A DNA stretch of 64,000 nucleotides from Hyperoodon ampullatus. Its lineage: Eukaryota > Chordata > Mammalia > Artiodactyla > Ziphiidae. How positions within the stretch are numbered: the first letter of the stretch is position 1; the number at the start of each line of letters is the position of its first letter. This document shows, one piece after another, positions 33,881 to 47,215 of this stretch. The stretch lies in contig OX457068.1 of NCBI GenBank assembly GCA_949752795.1, forward strand, positions 59,523,582 to 59,587,581, given 5' to 3'. Made by a program: the position numbers and the translations under genes. The notes beneath the pieces were generated by a model that saw nothing but the letters and a program-made list of their open reading frames with translations, was not told the DNA's origin and did not search any database.

Positions 33881-34326
33881 TCTATGGGGTCTTCCTGGGA
33901 CAGACCCTTACCTCATATCTTTTTTTGTAGCTCCTCTCTGAAGTACTTAGATAACAGTATATGATGCACACTTCCTGAGTTGTCTCACAGATGCTAGAAT
34001 AACCACCAAATGAAATAAATTAACTACCTGATGATCATAAGCCCCCAGACTTACTGGTGCCTAAGCACTGATAATATTGTTACCTCAACATCAACCAATC
34101 AGAGAATTGTGCACAAGTTGATCACATACCCTGTGACTCCCCTCTCCATCACCTGACCTTTAAAAATCCTTTGCTGAAACCATTCAGGGAGTTTACAGTT
34201 TGGGTGGACATGAGCCACCCATTCTCCTTTCTTGGCCCTATAATAAAACTTTATTTGCTCCAAACTTCGATGTTTTGGTTTGTTTGGCCTTACTGTGTGG
34301 TGGGCACACAAACTTGTGTTCCATAC
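33881..34326 (+). mobile_element. Solo LTR of an endogenous retrovirus
   Basis: A single LTR with promoter and 3' processing layout: CCAAT-type box at about 34093 ('caaccaatcagag'), a TATA-like 'tttaaaaat' at about 34160, AATAAA at 34242-34247, then a U5-like 'tttgtttggccttactgtg' and 'gtgggcacacaaactt'. No gag, pol or env sequence is adjacent, so it is a solo LTR left by recombination. Exact ends and family are not determined. Confidence 0.7.
34242..34247 (+). promoter_or_regulatory. LTR polyadenylation signal AATAAA
   Basis: Located in the R region of the solo LTR, about 85 bp before its right end. Confidence 0.7.
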
Positions 34327-36183
34327 AAGACAAAGAAAATGTAATTGTTGCCTTCAAAATGTTTATGCACTAATTCATGGGGGAGACCAGCCTATAAATG
34401 CAAATCCTGTGACAGAGGCATGCTTTGTTTTTTTCTCACTAACACCAATGTGTTTCACTAACATCCTTAGTTAGAGGTTTGATTATTCATTTTAACACTT
34501 AAACTGTGGATTTGCTTTGGGTGATATAACAAATAAGGATATTAAAACTGTTTCAAAAAATGAAGTGCTGAATAATGCAGTCTTTTTCATAGCCTCATTT
34601 GGAAATTTCTTGCTTCCAAGATGTTGAATGTGGCCATGAGCAGTGGGTGGTGACCATCTTCATTCAAACCCTCTCCTGTGACTGGGACTGTGAGCCTGAT
34701 TTCCTGGGAGCCACATGTGCTTCTGCTGTTTACCTTAAACTGGCTCATTTTCTGGAAATTAAAACAAAATTGGCTGTCCAGTTACATAGCAGGAAGAAGA
34801 TGTGCTGCAGAAGAAATTGCATTATATGCTCCAAAGACAAAGATGACCTTTGGATTATTTGTTATTTAGGATTCTGAGTTCACCTGGTCCCATTCCTGCC
34901 TATGATGATTGAAAGATGATATTATCTGTTTAATTTAACCTTTCCTTCCTAAGCAATATTTTAAAAACATGTGATGAGTTCATTTTCCCTTGGATCTTAG
35001 CTATATCTAGCTAAGCAGCAGCTACATATATTTAAGTCAAAAGAATTCCAAACATTGATGTTCCGATGCATTTGTCACTCCATATGCATTACTTCCTGGA
35101 TAATTTTAAAGACAGTTATGGTTAGAACAGGGCACAGAATTCTTCCATCTATGGCATCACGTGCAGACACAATATTAAAAACATTCCTGCTTTCCAAGCT
35201 ATCAGGATATCCACCACCATTGTAAAATTGTTAGAGGACACAGAAAGAGATTCTTTGGTCTGAAGATGTCATGCAGTTGCCTCATTCCAGGAAACATGCT
35301 TTTTTAGCAAGAGCTCTGTAGAGATCCAACTCATTAATCCCCCAAATTGAGGCTCTTTGAGTTAGAAGACTCAGGGTAATATTTTCAAGACCCACAACCT
35401 AAGATGTGTTTCCTCATCATAAAAATGGAGGAAACACACCTGCCTGACCAGTTCACAATGATAGAAGGCTTGGATCAGACGCCTTGAGATACTTTTGGGT
35501 AAAGGTGATGCTATTCTCTGAAATCTGTTTAACTAATCTCAAATGTGTTATCACATGACAATGGTAAAATAGTGTCTCACTGAATATGGACTATACATTT
35601 GAGTCTGTGAGATGTAAATGTAGTCTCTAAATTAACTGTAGGTATTCTGGGAGAATTTTAGACATCTTAAATTCTCCTTCAGATGAAAGACCACTGTGAT
35701 TGCACACAGGAAGGATCATAGTTCCAAATATAAGCTTTGTATTGACTTGTAAGGACAGAAGTTCAACATGTGCTTTTGTGCCCAAGCATATTTGCTTATT
35801 ATCAAGCAAATGTGAGACAAGATAGTATTATATAAATGCAAGCAATATAGTGTTATTAAACCAGGGAATTATGGCTAGAACTTAGATCCTATGATAGATC
35901 TCTTTTCTGCCGTGGTGTTGGGCCAGTCTGGAATGGTCAGGGGAAGTTTCAGTCTTTCTGTTAATAAAAGGGACAATTTAAATGATGTGATTTTCATCAC
36001 TAACATTAGCTAATGTAAGCTTTGATGAGGGCATGGCATATTTTTATATGTAAGCAGGATTATTTATACACAGTGTCTATCAAAATTTTAAAAAGAATAC
36101 AATTACAGTGTAATCCCACTTAAAATTATTTTATTAGCTTAAGTCAAACAGAGAAACTTCTTGAGGAATCAATCATGTGAGTA
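34327..36183. other. Mostly single-copy-looking sequence
   Basis: 34327-34410 continues an old repeat ('catgggggagaccagcct'). The rest shows no repeat or exon that I can support; the frame 34599-34877 has many cysteines but no motif I recognise. Confidence 0.5.
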
Positions 36184-36199
36184 GGTAGGAGAATTTTTT

Positions 36200-36481
36200 T
36201 TTAAATAAATAAATTTATTTATTTATTTATATTTGGCTGTGTTGGATCTTCATTTCTGTGTGAGGGCTTTCTCCAGTTGAGGCGAGCAGGGCCCACTCTT
36301 CATCGTGGTGCACGGGCCTCTCACTGTCGCAGAGCACAAGCTCCAGATGCACAGGCTCAGTAGTTGTTGCTCACGGGTTTAGTTGCTCCGCAGCACGTGG
36401 GATCTTCACAGACCAGGGCTCGAACCTGTGTCCCCTGCATTGGCAGGCAGATTCCCAACCACTGTGCCACCAGGGAAGCCC
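36200..36481 (-). mobile_element. Long CHR-type SINE
   Basis: Antisense tRNA-derived SINE of about 280 bp, longer than the other CHR copies by a segment next to the A-tail ('tggctgtgttggatcttcat'). Ends 'gccaccagggaagcccg'. A perfect 16-bp duplication 'ggtaggagaatttttt' lies at 36184-36199 and 36482-36497. Confidence 0.95.
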
Positions 36482-36497
36482 GGTAGGAGAATTTTTT

Positions 36498-39477
36498 AAG
36501 AACTGGAAAACATCTCTAATTAAAGTAATTCAGTATTTTCTCTTTTGAAATAAGAAAACTGAGCCCCAAAGGAGTGAAGGTCACTGTGGTATTTCATATT
36601 AAATTGTGCCACTGTCAATCTGCTGTAACTCACTCCACTAACAATGGCAAAGCTGAACAGCTGGTTTTCATTGAGAAGATGAAAATGTGCTTCACTTTAT
36701 TTCAGTTATATCTCAGGGAAAAGTATTTTTTTAAATGTTTATTAGCATCAACAGTTTATTTTATAGACCCTTCTTGTCTACTGATCCCCCTCCATTTCAA
36801 GCAACTGAGGAGTGTTGGGAGATGTGTTTCTCAGAAGAAGAAACATTTAAATATAAGACAAGGGAATAGAGAATAAATATCCTGCAGGTGATGGAACCTG
36901 TCAGCATGGTGAAGTCAATGCTTTCTTCAGACCAGAAATTTCCAATGAAGTCAGGTCTTTGTTAGCTCAGTGAAAAAGAAAAGAAAAGAAAATTTGGTTT
37001 CTGCATAAGTTAACTCTATCACTTTTGTTAAGAGAAGATATGGGAGACAGAGAGATCTGTGAAAACTGGTGAAGACCATGCAAATTGCTGTGGGATCTCG
37101 TTGCCACTGACATGGAAATATTGTTTTACATTCAACACAAAATCTTCATTTTACATCATATTGAGAAATTTATGAAAGATCGAGTTTTGGATTACATAGG
37201 AAACAACGTACGTGTAAAGCAAAGTTGAAAATGGAAACCAGCATGAGACTAGGGTGAGGCAGACACAAAATTTAGAGGATGTCAAAAAATTCAGTAATCG
37301 AGAAATTATAACTATAATGCAATTATTTAAAATTCAAAAAGCAATGCAAAGATATGGATGATCAAGACAAGCCAGAAGGAAACTGAGTGACTATATATTT
37401 TTGTGGTGTTAAATATCATAGGAGTGGGATTATAAAGAATGACTATTTACAGAAGTTTGATTGGAGCTGAATGTAAAATACCTATGTATAGGTCAGCTCC
37501 TTCAAATTCACTTTTGCTTTCAAATATCTCATACTGTTTATCAGTACCTAGTCATAGATTCTGCAATATATTTTTTCTTTACCTGGTACTTGATAACACT
37601 GAATTTTTAATTACTTTGATTTGAATTGACTGTCATTAGAAGGACTAAAGAAAAAATGCAAGACAACATGGGTTTGATGATACAGAAAATGACGTGAGGA
37701 TCACATGGAGATATAAATAAATTGTGTTGAGAATATGTCTACCTTTTTATATAAAGACTTCACAATTAATGAATTACTATAGATATCATGGAACAGCATA
37801 TGGAGAAATGACTTCAAGAAATGAGGGATAAAATTGGTCAAAATATTAGACATAAATTAACAAGCTGTTGTTCCCATCAATTAGAAAAACTGACGTGGTA
37901 AATTCAGCTTGAAAACATAGACAAGTACACAAATAAAGTTAAAACTTACTACTTGGGAGCAAACATTTACTCCCTAGCTCATATGTAAAAAAAGTAAACT
38001 TTATTTTAAATTCAGTGTAATCATTTTATCTAAACTAAAATGATATAAGGAAGATTTATGTGTAATATATCTCTATACAATTATCTGCAGTATAATTTCA
38101 TGAGCTGACTGATTGGTAAATTGAGTTAATACTTCAAAGATGCACATTCTAAGTGTGTAAAGTGCCATGCTGATTTGATTGAACAAGATATTTACATTAT
38201 TATTTCTGAAAAAATCATAAGGAATTTGGATATTATCTAATCTACCTTTTTTTCTTACTCTAATATTAAAGATGAGGAATCTGTCATTAGGTGATGTTTG
38301 GCCTCTCAACTTTCTGTTCAAAGACTCTGGCTTATCAGGACACAGTGAACACTTATACACAAAAACATGCATATTTACAATAATTAAAACTCTGCAGAGG
38401 TATTGATATGCAGGAAGTCTTTTATAGAGTACGTGTTCAAGAAACAGAACAACCAGAGCAAGGAGAATAGTTTACCTTGGAGTAAAAATGGAAGGAAAGA
38501 AACAGAAGAGTAAGCATAAATACTAATTAGCCAACAAGTGTTTACTTAGGGTCTGTTAAGGAAGTCTGGGAAAGAACATTTCTAATGAAGACAATCTAGA
38601 TAAGTACTGAAAAACAGGCATAGATAAATTGATCGAAACTAAAATTTACCCTATTTGAATTTCCATTGGCCCATATGTTAGCAATTTGTAGAACTGAGTC
38701 AGCAGTCATGCTGCCCCTGTTAGGTTATTAACAGTATCTCTTGAGATTTAGAAGGGTGACAAGCCTCCTAAATCCAAAAATGAATCCACATTTTCAAGAA
38801 GAGCAAGACATGCTCATCATACCACAGAAGGATTGCGAAGATTATTTCATAATATGACAAACTCCTATTCAAGTGACAACATATATTTATACTATTCAAA
38901 GATTCATGCTAGCACAGGAATAGGTGTTATGTTTGGATGACTGCTGAAGAGATACTTTTGCCTTTATATCTTTCTATAATAATATCTAAATTGATTTAAA
39001 AACTGTTTTTGTTTGGTGATTAAAGGTATTTAATAAAACAACCAAAATTACCCACTAAGTTGAATGGTACAGCTCAATGGTGTTTGTTTTATTGTTCTTC
39101 TTGATTTTTAGGTTACATATTATTTTATATGTATCAAGTATTTTATACTAAAAATATAAAAAATAAAATCCTAGGGAAATTGCTTACCATAATATTTTAT
39201 GCCAGAGTTGCTTATATATATTATATGCTACATTTGGTGTTCTCTGGGAAAGTATGAAGATGAAATATAAGGGACTGAAAGGGGAAGATAATGGAGAAAT
39301 TAAGAGAAACAGAGAAAGAATTCCAAAATCAGATTTGTGCACAGAAAAAGATATTTCTTTGTCCTGATCCAAAGGGTTTTAGCTCTTAGAAGAAACCGAT
39401 TTTAACAAACTAATATGTGTGTCCAGTATATGCTTTGGCCTGTCTATTCTGGGAGAAAAAGAAAGCAGTGTGTGTAG
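36498..39477. other. Single-copy-looking sequence
   Basis: About 3 kb of AT-rich DNA without a repeat that I recognise. Longest frames are about 100 codons (36574-36876 +, 38073-38372 -) and look random. Confidence 0.5.
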
Positions 39478-39825
39478 GGTAGTGATTCCCAAATATTGCT
39501 GTGCAATATAATCATACGGGGAGCTCTGAAAACATCTCAATGCCCAGGCTGAACCTCAGACCAAGTAAAATCATGGTAACTGGTATCAGCAGTTTTAAAA
39601 CTCTCTCAGGTGATTCTAATGTGCAGCCAAGTTTGACTGTCACACTTGAGCTTATATCAGTAATACCAAAACTGCTTGTTAAAATACAAATTGTTGGGAC
39701 CCAAACTCAGAGCTTCTGACTCTGTAAATCTGGGTGAGACCTGAAAATTTACATGTCTAACAAGTATCCAAATGCTGCAGTGGCTAAGGGCCAGGAAACC
39801 GCACTTTGAGAACTATTTCCATAGA
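39478..39825. mobile_element. MER5-type hAT DNA transposon remnants (two, adjacent)
   Basis: Starts 'tagtgattcccaaat' and ends 'ctttgagaactatt', the diverged inverted termini of MER5-like (hAT-Charlie) non-autonomous elements. An internal 'tctcaggtgattctaatgtg' at 39603 marks the end of a first copy, and 'gttaaaatacaaattgttgg' begins the second. No transposase. Confidence 0.75.
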
Positions 39826-41399
39826 GTATATAAAACTAGCCTTTAACTTAAAGGAGTTTATATCATTATGAGCACACAGCACACACACACAGAGAAAGTT
39901 AGATATACAAATCAGGATATGTTAAGTGTTAAATGAGCTTGTTTGGAGGTTGTTTGGCGGTTCTAGCAGAGGAGCGCAGCTACCTATGACCTAAGAGTGG
40001 TCCTGCTCTAGCCAGGAGCTTTGGAAAGGATGCACATGGAACTGGCAGGGAGGAAGGAAACACCTGCCCCGTCAGCCATATCAGCCAAATCACTCACACG
40101 TCCGTGGATATATTAAGTGTTAAGTGAATAGTACAGACACTAAAAGAGGAAGAATAAATTACTGTGGGTTTGGATGTTCACCTCTTGGCTTTGAAGAATA
40201 AATGGAATTTAAATAGGCAAGAGGAAATTCCAGAAGCTCCATTGGAACTGGAAGCTCATTGACTAGAAGTACCTGTGTAAAATTAGGTAGTGATGTTTGT
40301 TTGGGAGACAATAACGTCTCACTGGCTGAAACAAAAGATTTGTGCAAGGAAACAGTGGTTACCTTTTGGAGAGTCTTTTTGAAAGCCGGTGCTGGAGGAT
40401 CTACATAAAAATCTGAATAAAAATACAGTTTATCCACCAGGCAGTAGGGAAATTCTTAAAGACCTGAAAAGTGTCCCTTGCAGGGCTTTTTATTACAATG
40501 ATCATCAGTAGCAGATATCTAGCCAGACTCCAGTGAACTCAATATTACATAAATCAAAACTGAAGTCCTATCTTTTGAAAGACAATTAATCACTTTCAGA
40601 AATGAGACATTTTTAATATTATCAAATTAAACACAAATGGATATTAAAAACTACAACAGATGATTAATCAATAAAAGTGAAAGTCGAGGAGCTTATTAGT
40701 TAGATAGGGATTAGCTGGTATAGCTTAAGTGCTAGCTATAAAATAAAAAAAATAAAAATAAAAATAAAAATGATACCAGTAGCAATGGGGAACAACCCAG
40801 AGAGATGTAAAATGTGTCACCTTCCATGATAAGCTCATATTTCGCAAACTACTAAAACTATCTTTGTTTCCCTAATTATCCTTTGAATCTCTTGATATAC
40901 AATTTCATTACACATTAGGTTTCCACATTAACAAAAATACAAACAAACAAACAAAAAAAACACTGAACAAATCTTGCAATGTTGAAAAAACTATTAGAAA
41001 GTCCTTCTCTGAGTTTTCAGAACGATTTCATGTCCTGACTCTTTACGGTCAGAGTTTTTAAAAACTGCAGAAAGCTATATCTTCCTTTCTGGGAAGGAAC
41101 AAAATCTTAGAAGTCAGAAGCCACTTTCTTCCCTAGAAACTAGTTAGTAAAAGTGACCTTTGGTCCTGATCCCTCTAGCCCATTTGCTTAGGAATGCATG
41201 ATTTTTTTTTTTTTTTTTTACCCTAAACTCAAAGTAACGTGTTATAGGGAAGTAAATGAGAAATGTTTTTCTGGGAATATGAGGAAAGGAAAGTCATAAC
41301 AGCATTGAAAAAAATGTAGAAAACATAGCCTTCAATCTGAATAGAACTGAATAGTGTTTTTGGAAAGACATAATAATAACAATGGTGACAACAATAACA
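39826..41399. other. Single-copy-looking sequence with simple tracts
   Basis: (AAAAT)n at 40741-40771 and a T16 run at 41204-41219. No gene or repeat family recognised. Confidence 0.5.
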
Positions 41400-41640
41400 A
41401 CAGTAATGAGCATATATATAGAAGGACCAGTTACTATTCTGAGCACTTTATTCTCACTAATTTACTGGAAGTCAAATTATTAATTCATTGCAAAGCCATT
41501 GTATTATTACCCTCATTTGACAGAGATGGAAACTGAGATTCATAGATGCTGAGTAATGTGCCCAAGGTCACAATAAATGAATGAACCAGGATTTGAATGC
41601 TGGTAGCAGGGTCTCAAATCTGTGCTTTAAAGCACACTCT
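41400..41640 (-). repeat. MIR SINE
   Basis: Antisense MIR: 'ttactattctgagcacttta', 'cagagatggaaactgag', 'gtgcccaaggtcaca', 'ccaggatttgaatgctgg'. Confidence 0.9.
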
Positions 41641-42249
41641 ATGCAAAACAAATCCAGAGTTGGATGAGTGAAGTCATGTGAGCATTTGGAATGAAATATA
41701 GAAACAGAAAGGTGATATCTGAGCTGCACACATGGGGAAAACGTCCATGCTATTGGCCTATGACTGTGACAAGAAAGGATCAGTTAAGGAGAGGAGAGGA
41801 TGGAGTTTTCTGATTTTCTGTTTTGGTTCTAGACAAATAACAAGGCAAATTTATGTGGGAAAGATAATCAGGAAAGTGAACACCAACAAGATCAGCTTTA
41901 AGCTATGTAATTGTAATTTCCAAATTATTTGTCTCTGTTTACCATTATAACAGAGTATTTTGAAGGTGGGGTGGAGCCTAATTCAATGCTGTGTTTCTAG
42001 TTTCCAGAACAATGGCTGGAAAGCAAGAGCTGAATATATCTAAGCTGCATATAAAATGAAAGAATGGCTTGGTTCAAAACCTCCTTAACAGAGGAAGATT
42101 TCCAAGATTACTATGATCTATAAATAAGCTTTCATCTACTCTCTTTCCGTTAGAATGTGTAAATGTAAATTTACATTTTTATCTTATACTTACAAATGTT
42201 TCCCTTTCTTACTCACCTCAAGTATCAGCCTTTTTATTCATATAAAGAA
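41641..42249. other. Single-copy-looking sequence
   Basis: No gene or repeat seen. Confidence 0.5.
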
Positions 42250-42263
42250 GAAGAAGAATTTCA

Positions 42264-42502
42264 TGGGACTTCCCTGGTGATCCAGCAGTTAAGACTATGT
42301 GCTCCCAATGCAGCAGTCCCCATTCAATCCCTGGTCAGGGAACTAGATCTTGCTTGCATGCTGCAACTAAGAGTCTGCATGTCACAACTAAAAGATCCCA
42401 TGCAGCAACTAAAGATCCTGCATGCCACAACAAAGATCCTGCATGCCACAATTAAGACCCGGTGCAGCCAAATAAATAAACAAATAAATAAATATTTAAA
42501 CA
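42264..42502 (+). mobile_element. CHR-1-like SINE (older CHR type)
   Basis: Sense copy: 'gggacttccctggtgatcca', 'agttaagactatgtgctccc', 'ttcaatccctggtcaggga' (pol III B box region), then 'gatcctgcatgcca' repeated, and an (AAAT)n tail. A 13-bp duplication 'aagaagaatttca' lies at 42251-42263 and 42503-42515. Confidence 0.93.
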
Positions 42503-42515
42503 AAGAAGAATTTCA

Positions 42516-43079
42516 AACATTACCTACTGTAACTATCATATTGCTTTATTTGGATTATTACATTTAATATTCATATCAGTATAAGCTCTGTTTGAAAATG
42601 TCTTGAACCCAACTGGAGCACAAACTTCTAGTTATCATAAAATGTGTCTATATTTTGTCTCTCTGTAATGTCAAGAGCTACATACACTCTCTCTCTCTCT
42701 CTCTTTTTTTTAACATAAGATTACAAGAATAATTTTGTGGGTTTTTTTAAGTGCCAAGAACTTTACATATAATAATTCCATTTCAGTTGATGGCAAAACC
42801 ATCCTTCCAATTGTTTGAGCCAACTGTTCTCTCCTATCAATTACTAAATACTTTTGGCATTTGTTTAATGTATATCCAGAATCTTATCACTTCCCATCTC
42901 CACTGCTACTATTCTGAATCTTACAACCCAAGGCAAGGTTGGTACAATAGTTATTGTATATTATATTATATTATTATATATAATATATTATCTATACTTT
43001 AGAGATGAAGAAATTGAGGCTTCACAAGTTTAGGTGATTTATTTATTTCATTTATGCACTAGGGACTTGGAAGAACAAA
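42516..43079. other. Single-copy-looking sequence, (CT)n at 42681-42702
   Basis: 42990-43035 ('gagatgaagaaattgaggct') may be a MIR scrap. AT-rich near 42955-42990. Confidence 0.45.
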
Positions 43080-43995
43080 ATAGACATTCTAGTTGGGGAA
43101 GACCAACAATAACCAATAATATAAAAATATTAAATTAGAAGATAATAGGTGCTACATAAAGAAGAAGGTGGACCAGATAAAAGAATATGGGTGTATTGTA
43201 AGGAGGTGAGGTTTTGAACAAAACAAACTGGTCAGGATAGGCCCATTGAGATAAAAAAGAGCAATGATTGTAAGAGATAGAGCAGCCAAGCAGATATCTA
43301 GAGAAAAGTATTCCAGGAAGATGGAAAAGATAGAACAAAGTCCTTAAAAGGAGAGTGTTCATGTCTGAAATATTTTAGGAAGAATAAGGAAGCTGGTGTT
43401 ATTATAAGAGAGAGAAGCAAGAGAGTGGGTAGTAGGACATGAGATCAGAGAAGTGATATAGGCCATTGGGAGTACTGTGAGTGAAACAGGACCTGTGGTA
43501 GGGTTTTAAGCAAAAGACTGACAAAACCTAAATTTTAACTTAAAAGAACCACTCTGGCTGCTGTGTTGAGAATAAATTGTAGGGGGCTATAGTAGAAGCA
43601 TGGAGCACAGTTAGGGCAATATTGCAGAAACAAGCAAAAGAGGATGGTAATTTGGACCAAGATGGTAATAATTGGTTTTGAGAAAAGACGATTGGATATG
43701 TATAAAAGGTAAAGGCAAAAGGATTTACTTATATATTAGATGTGGAGATATGAGAGAAGTAGAAGAGCAAGGGATCAGGCCAAGATTTTGGGCCTGAGAA
43801 ATTAGAAAGTTGGAGTTGTCATCAATTGATAAGACCTAGGCAGCAGGTGAAACAAGTTTGGGAAGAAGATCAGTACTTCAGTTTTGGACATTTTTTGTTT
43901 GTTTGTTTGAAATTGTTATTAGCTATTTAACTGGAGATGTCAAGTAGAGAGTTGAATACGTGACTGGAGTTTAGAAAGGAAGTCTGGACTGGAGA
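43080..43995. repeat. Old mammalian interspersed repeat, left part
   Basis: A long, ancient repeat of a kind common in mammals, with phrases such as 'agaaccactctggctgctgt', 'caagattttgggcctgag' and 'cttcagttttggacat'. I recognise the sequence type but cannot name the family with confidence. It is interrupted by the L1M fragment at about 43996-44700 and continues to about 45140. Confidence 0.55.
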
Positions 43996-44226
43996 TATAG
44001 TGTTTTAAAAGTTCATAAATCTTTTCTATTGTGAAATTTCACGTACCTTAAGAAGATGCAAAACAGAATATTTTATAATTCTATGGTTTATCACAAGGTG
44101 AACACTCATGCTACCACCACCCATAATAAAGCAAGAACATTTCCTGAACTCCAGAATCCCCATGCCCTTCCCAATCACTGCCTCCTACCTCCCTCAACAG
44201 GTAACTAATATCCCAGATTTTATGGT

Positions 44227-44293
<67 letters not shown>

Positions 44294-44700
44294 TATATAC
44301 ACGCATATATTGTACAAATGCATGTATATGTGTGCATATATATAGTATACATAATATTCTAACATAATTGATTCTACTCACTTTTATATTAATGAATATT
44401 TAAACTTTTAATATGAGGCTATTAGGAATAATGGCTCTAAGAATACTCTGGTCATGCCTCTTGGTCTACACATATGTGAATTCCTGTTGGGTATATATAG
44501 CTAAGAGTAAAATTTCTAGATCATATGGTCAACTTATGTATTTCTTCAACTTAACACACAGTGACATATCATTTTCCATGGTGGTTTTACCAATTTACTC
44601 TCCCATTACATCTTACTCTACATTTGGTATTGGTAGTCTCTTTAATTTTAGCCAGTTTAATATTATCTCCTTATAGTTTTAATATAGATATTAATTTAAT
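43996..44700 (-). mobile_element. Old L1 (L1M-type) 3'-region fragment
   Basis: 'atcacaaggtgaacactcat', 'ccttcccaatcactgcctcc', 'gaattcctgttgggtatata' and 'catggtggttttaccaattt' are typical of the antisense 3' region of old L1s. Split internally by a (TA)n microsatellite. Confidence 0.7.
44228..44345. repeat. (TA)n/(CA)n compound microsatellite
   Basis: About 27 AT units to 44282, then short CA runs and interrupted TA/TG units. Confidence 0.97.
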
Positions 44701-44769
44701 TTAATCTAAAGATATAAAGATACATAAATTTATCCATAGAGCTGGATGAAATAATTTAGTAAATTAAAG

Positions 44770-45140
44770 ATAAGTTGAGGTCCAAGAAATGAGCCCTGGA
44801 CCCTCCAATACTCAAAGATCAGAAAGAAAAGGAAGAGCCAGCAAAGTCATTTGCCTTATAAGTAGTAGAATAGAATTTCAGTGCTTGTCTCTCCACCTTC
44901 AAACATGCTTCACTGTCTCAGAATTATACTCAAGGAAAATGCAGATAAGCTCAGAGAAGCAGATAACTTGTGTGCTTGTTACAACAGAGTATTCTATGTA
45001 AAAATGTTTTCCATTTGCTTTTCTGTGATGAAGTAAGTGAACGATACAGTTTTTTATTTCCCCCAGGGGGAAAGTATTAAAGGCTTTTGTGGAGTGGTCT
45101 AAAAAATGGTGGAAACTGATATTAGGTTGCTGAAGCTCTT
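44770..45140. repeat. Old mammalian interspersed repeat, right part
   Basis: 'aagaaatgagccctggaccc', 'ccaatactcaaagatcag' and 'gaagagccagcaaag' continue the repeat broken off at about 43995. Confidence 0.5.
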
Positions 45141-46179
45141 TCATTATAATGAAGCAAAAGAAAGGAGTAAGGAGTGAGGTAAGTCACGGGGAAAAATAGA
45201 AAGGAAAAGCTCTTGATACTAACAAAGAAAGTGCTTGTTTTTTCTTTCATAGCAGCAACAATTTTACCTATAAAATGGTTCTTCCTGTCTTGATTTTAGA
45301 GCGTCCTGAAATTAAGGAGAAGGTATAATGCCTTGATTATAATCTGCTCCTATGATTGGGGCTAGGTGTTCCTCTTTCTTTTCGCATTAGAATATAGATT
45401 GCCAAAATTAAATCACCACCCAGGGAGCTTTTCATCCTCACAGGAAAAATTTGTGGAAACTTGTAGATTCTTCAGAATTCAGGTTTACAATCACAATCTA
45501 ACTTGTTTTTTCTTACTGTAAACCAAGAAATATTATTTTCATTGAGATGTTAATATGCATTTTGAACTCAAAAAACACGAGTAAACAAAATTCTGCAGGC
45601 TTGTTTACCAAGGTTTCCCCATAAAGTTTTATAAAATAATTTTCTTTCCCCATCCTCTTCCTGGTGTCCAATGAAAAATTATTTGGAAAACTAAACATGA
45701 GTTATTTTCAATGTCTCATCTGTATTTGGCTATCAGCTGTTTCTGTCCTTTTTCTTTAAAGGAAATTACACAGCTCCTGATCCTATTGTATCTGCCTTGC
45801 ACATGATCACTTCTTATAACGTGGAATTTTCATCTTACTTGTTCTTGCCTATCTGTTAAATTTCAGCCCACAATCTTACTTTGGCTTCTTTGTTTTACTG
45901 AACCTCCTAAACATAGAGTGGTCAAAACCGCTGCCACCAAAGTCTATACATGCTAGCCTGAGTCTATTTTCCTCCCAAGCTACAACGTATTACATTTCTA
46001 TTGCTGCCAGTTTCTTTCTCTATATCCATGGCTCTTTGTATCATGAAGTTTTAGAATATTGTTAATTTTATTTCACTGTGTATGCATTGTGCCTTATTCT
46101 CTGCTTTTTCCCAAAGGTGAAAGAAGGAAATTACATTTGTAAATATTTTTGAGAATTTACTACCATATCTTTTCATGGG
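45141..46179. other. Single-copy-looking sequence
   Basis: No gene or repeat seen. Confidence 0.5.
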
Positions 46180-46720
46180 AGAGAAAAAAATATATAAAGT
46201 TTATTTCCTGTTCTGCAGGAATTTGTAACCAAGATGGGGAGATAAATTTTAAAAGACACAAAGTAAAATAAAAATACAAGATTTAAATAACATTTTAAGA
46301 CCACAAACCAGATGCTGGATGAACCTATATAATTATGAACAGCTATGAAATAAATAGTTTTAAGTGCTATAAATGGGAGAAACTATGTTAGACTGAAGTA
46401 GATAGGGACAATATTAAGAATCAGGAAATACTTGTGCAGAATCTGGAAGAGCAGATAAAGACAGACAAATTGAGAGAAAGGAGAAGAGAGTTTATGTTGG
46501 AGTTATTATGTAAATAATACCGGGAAGAAGTCTCAAGAACTTGGGAGTAGAATAAGAGTATAATAATTTGTCTAGAAGACAGATAACATGCTAAAAGGAT
46601 AATTCTAGTGGTTATGGGTCTTTTAAAATTAGGGCATAGCTCACACTCAGGTAAGGGGAAAGAGAGAAAGAGAGACACAGGGACACAGAGAGAGACCAAG
46701 AGTGAGATGAGAGATGATAC
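46180..46720. repeat. Possible second copy of the old interspersed repeat
   Basis: 'ttctgcaggaatttgtaacc', 'agtgctataaatgggagaa' and 'aaggataattctagtgg' resemble parts of the repeat at 43080. Low certainty. Confidence 0.35.
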
Positions 46721-47215
46721 AGTCTAAAAAATCATATCATATGAGGGCCCACATAAAATAACATTTTGGCAGCAACTCAACATTTGTAACATCCGTTCTA
46801 AATCTTCTCATTTGTACTTCACCTAACTTCATTGTCAAGATGTTTTTCACTCTCAGTTTCAAATCTCACTGATCCCTCTTGGCTCCTGACATTTGTCTCT
46901 GTTACCTGGTTCCCAATTCTGCCTTCTCTGGCCTGACTCCTCTGTGCCATTCAACACTACAGTCCTCCCCATCTGACTCACCTTAGGGATACCTCCTTTT
47001 TATTTAGTTGACAGATGATCCCACAAGTCTCAAACATCAGGAGTCCTGTGGGCTTTGGATGTCAGTCTGTTGGCAGTGAGCAAGCCACTGAAAACATTTG
47101 ATCAGAAGAAGCAAAATGGAACCTCAGGACAATTGGCCTGATGGTGGAGTGGAAAGCAAACTGTAGTGGGATGTGGTCTGTTAAAAGATAATAGGCAGGG
47201 GCCAATTAGAATTGT

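Noticed and set aside
33881..34326. A complete endogenous provirus
   Set aside because: Only a single LTR is visible; no viral coding sequence lies on either side.
34599..34877. Cys-rich 92-codon frame as a host gene
   Set aside because: No known motif, no splice context or promoter that I can defend, and length within chance expectation.
42264..42350. tRNA gene
   Set aside because: The A and B box similarity comes from a tRNA-derived SINE; no cloverleaf is preserved.
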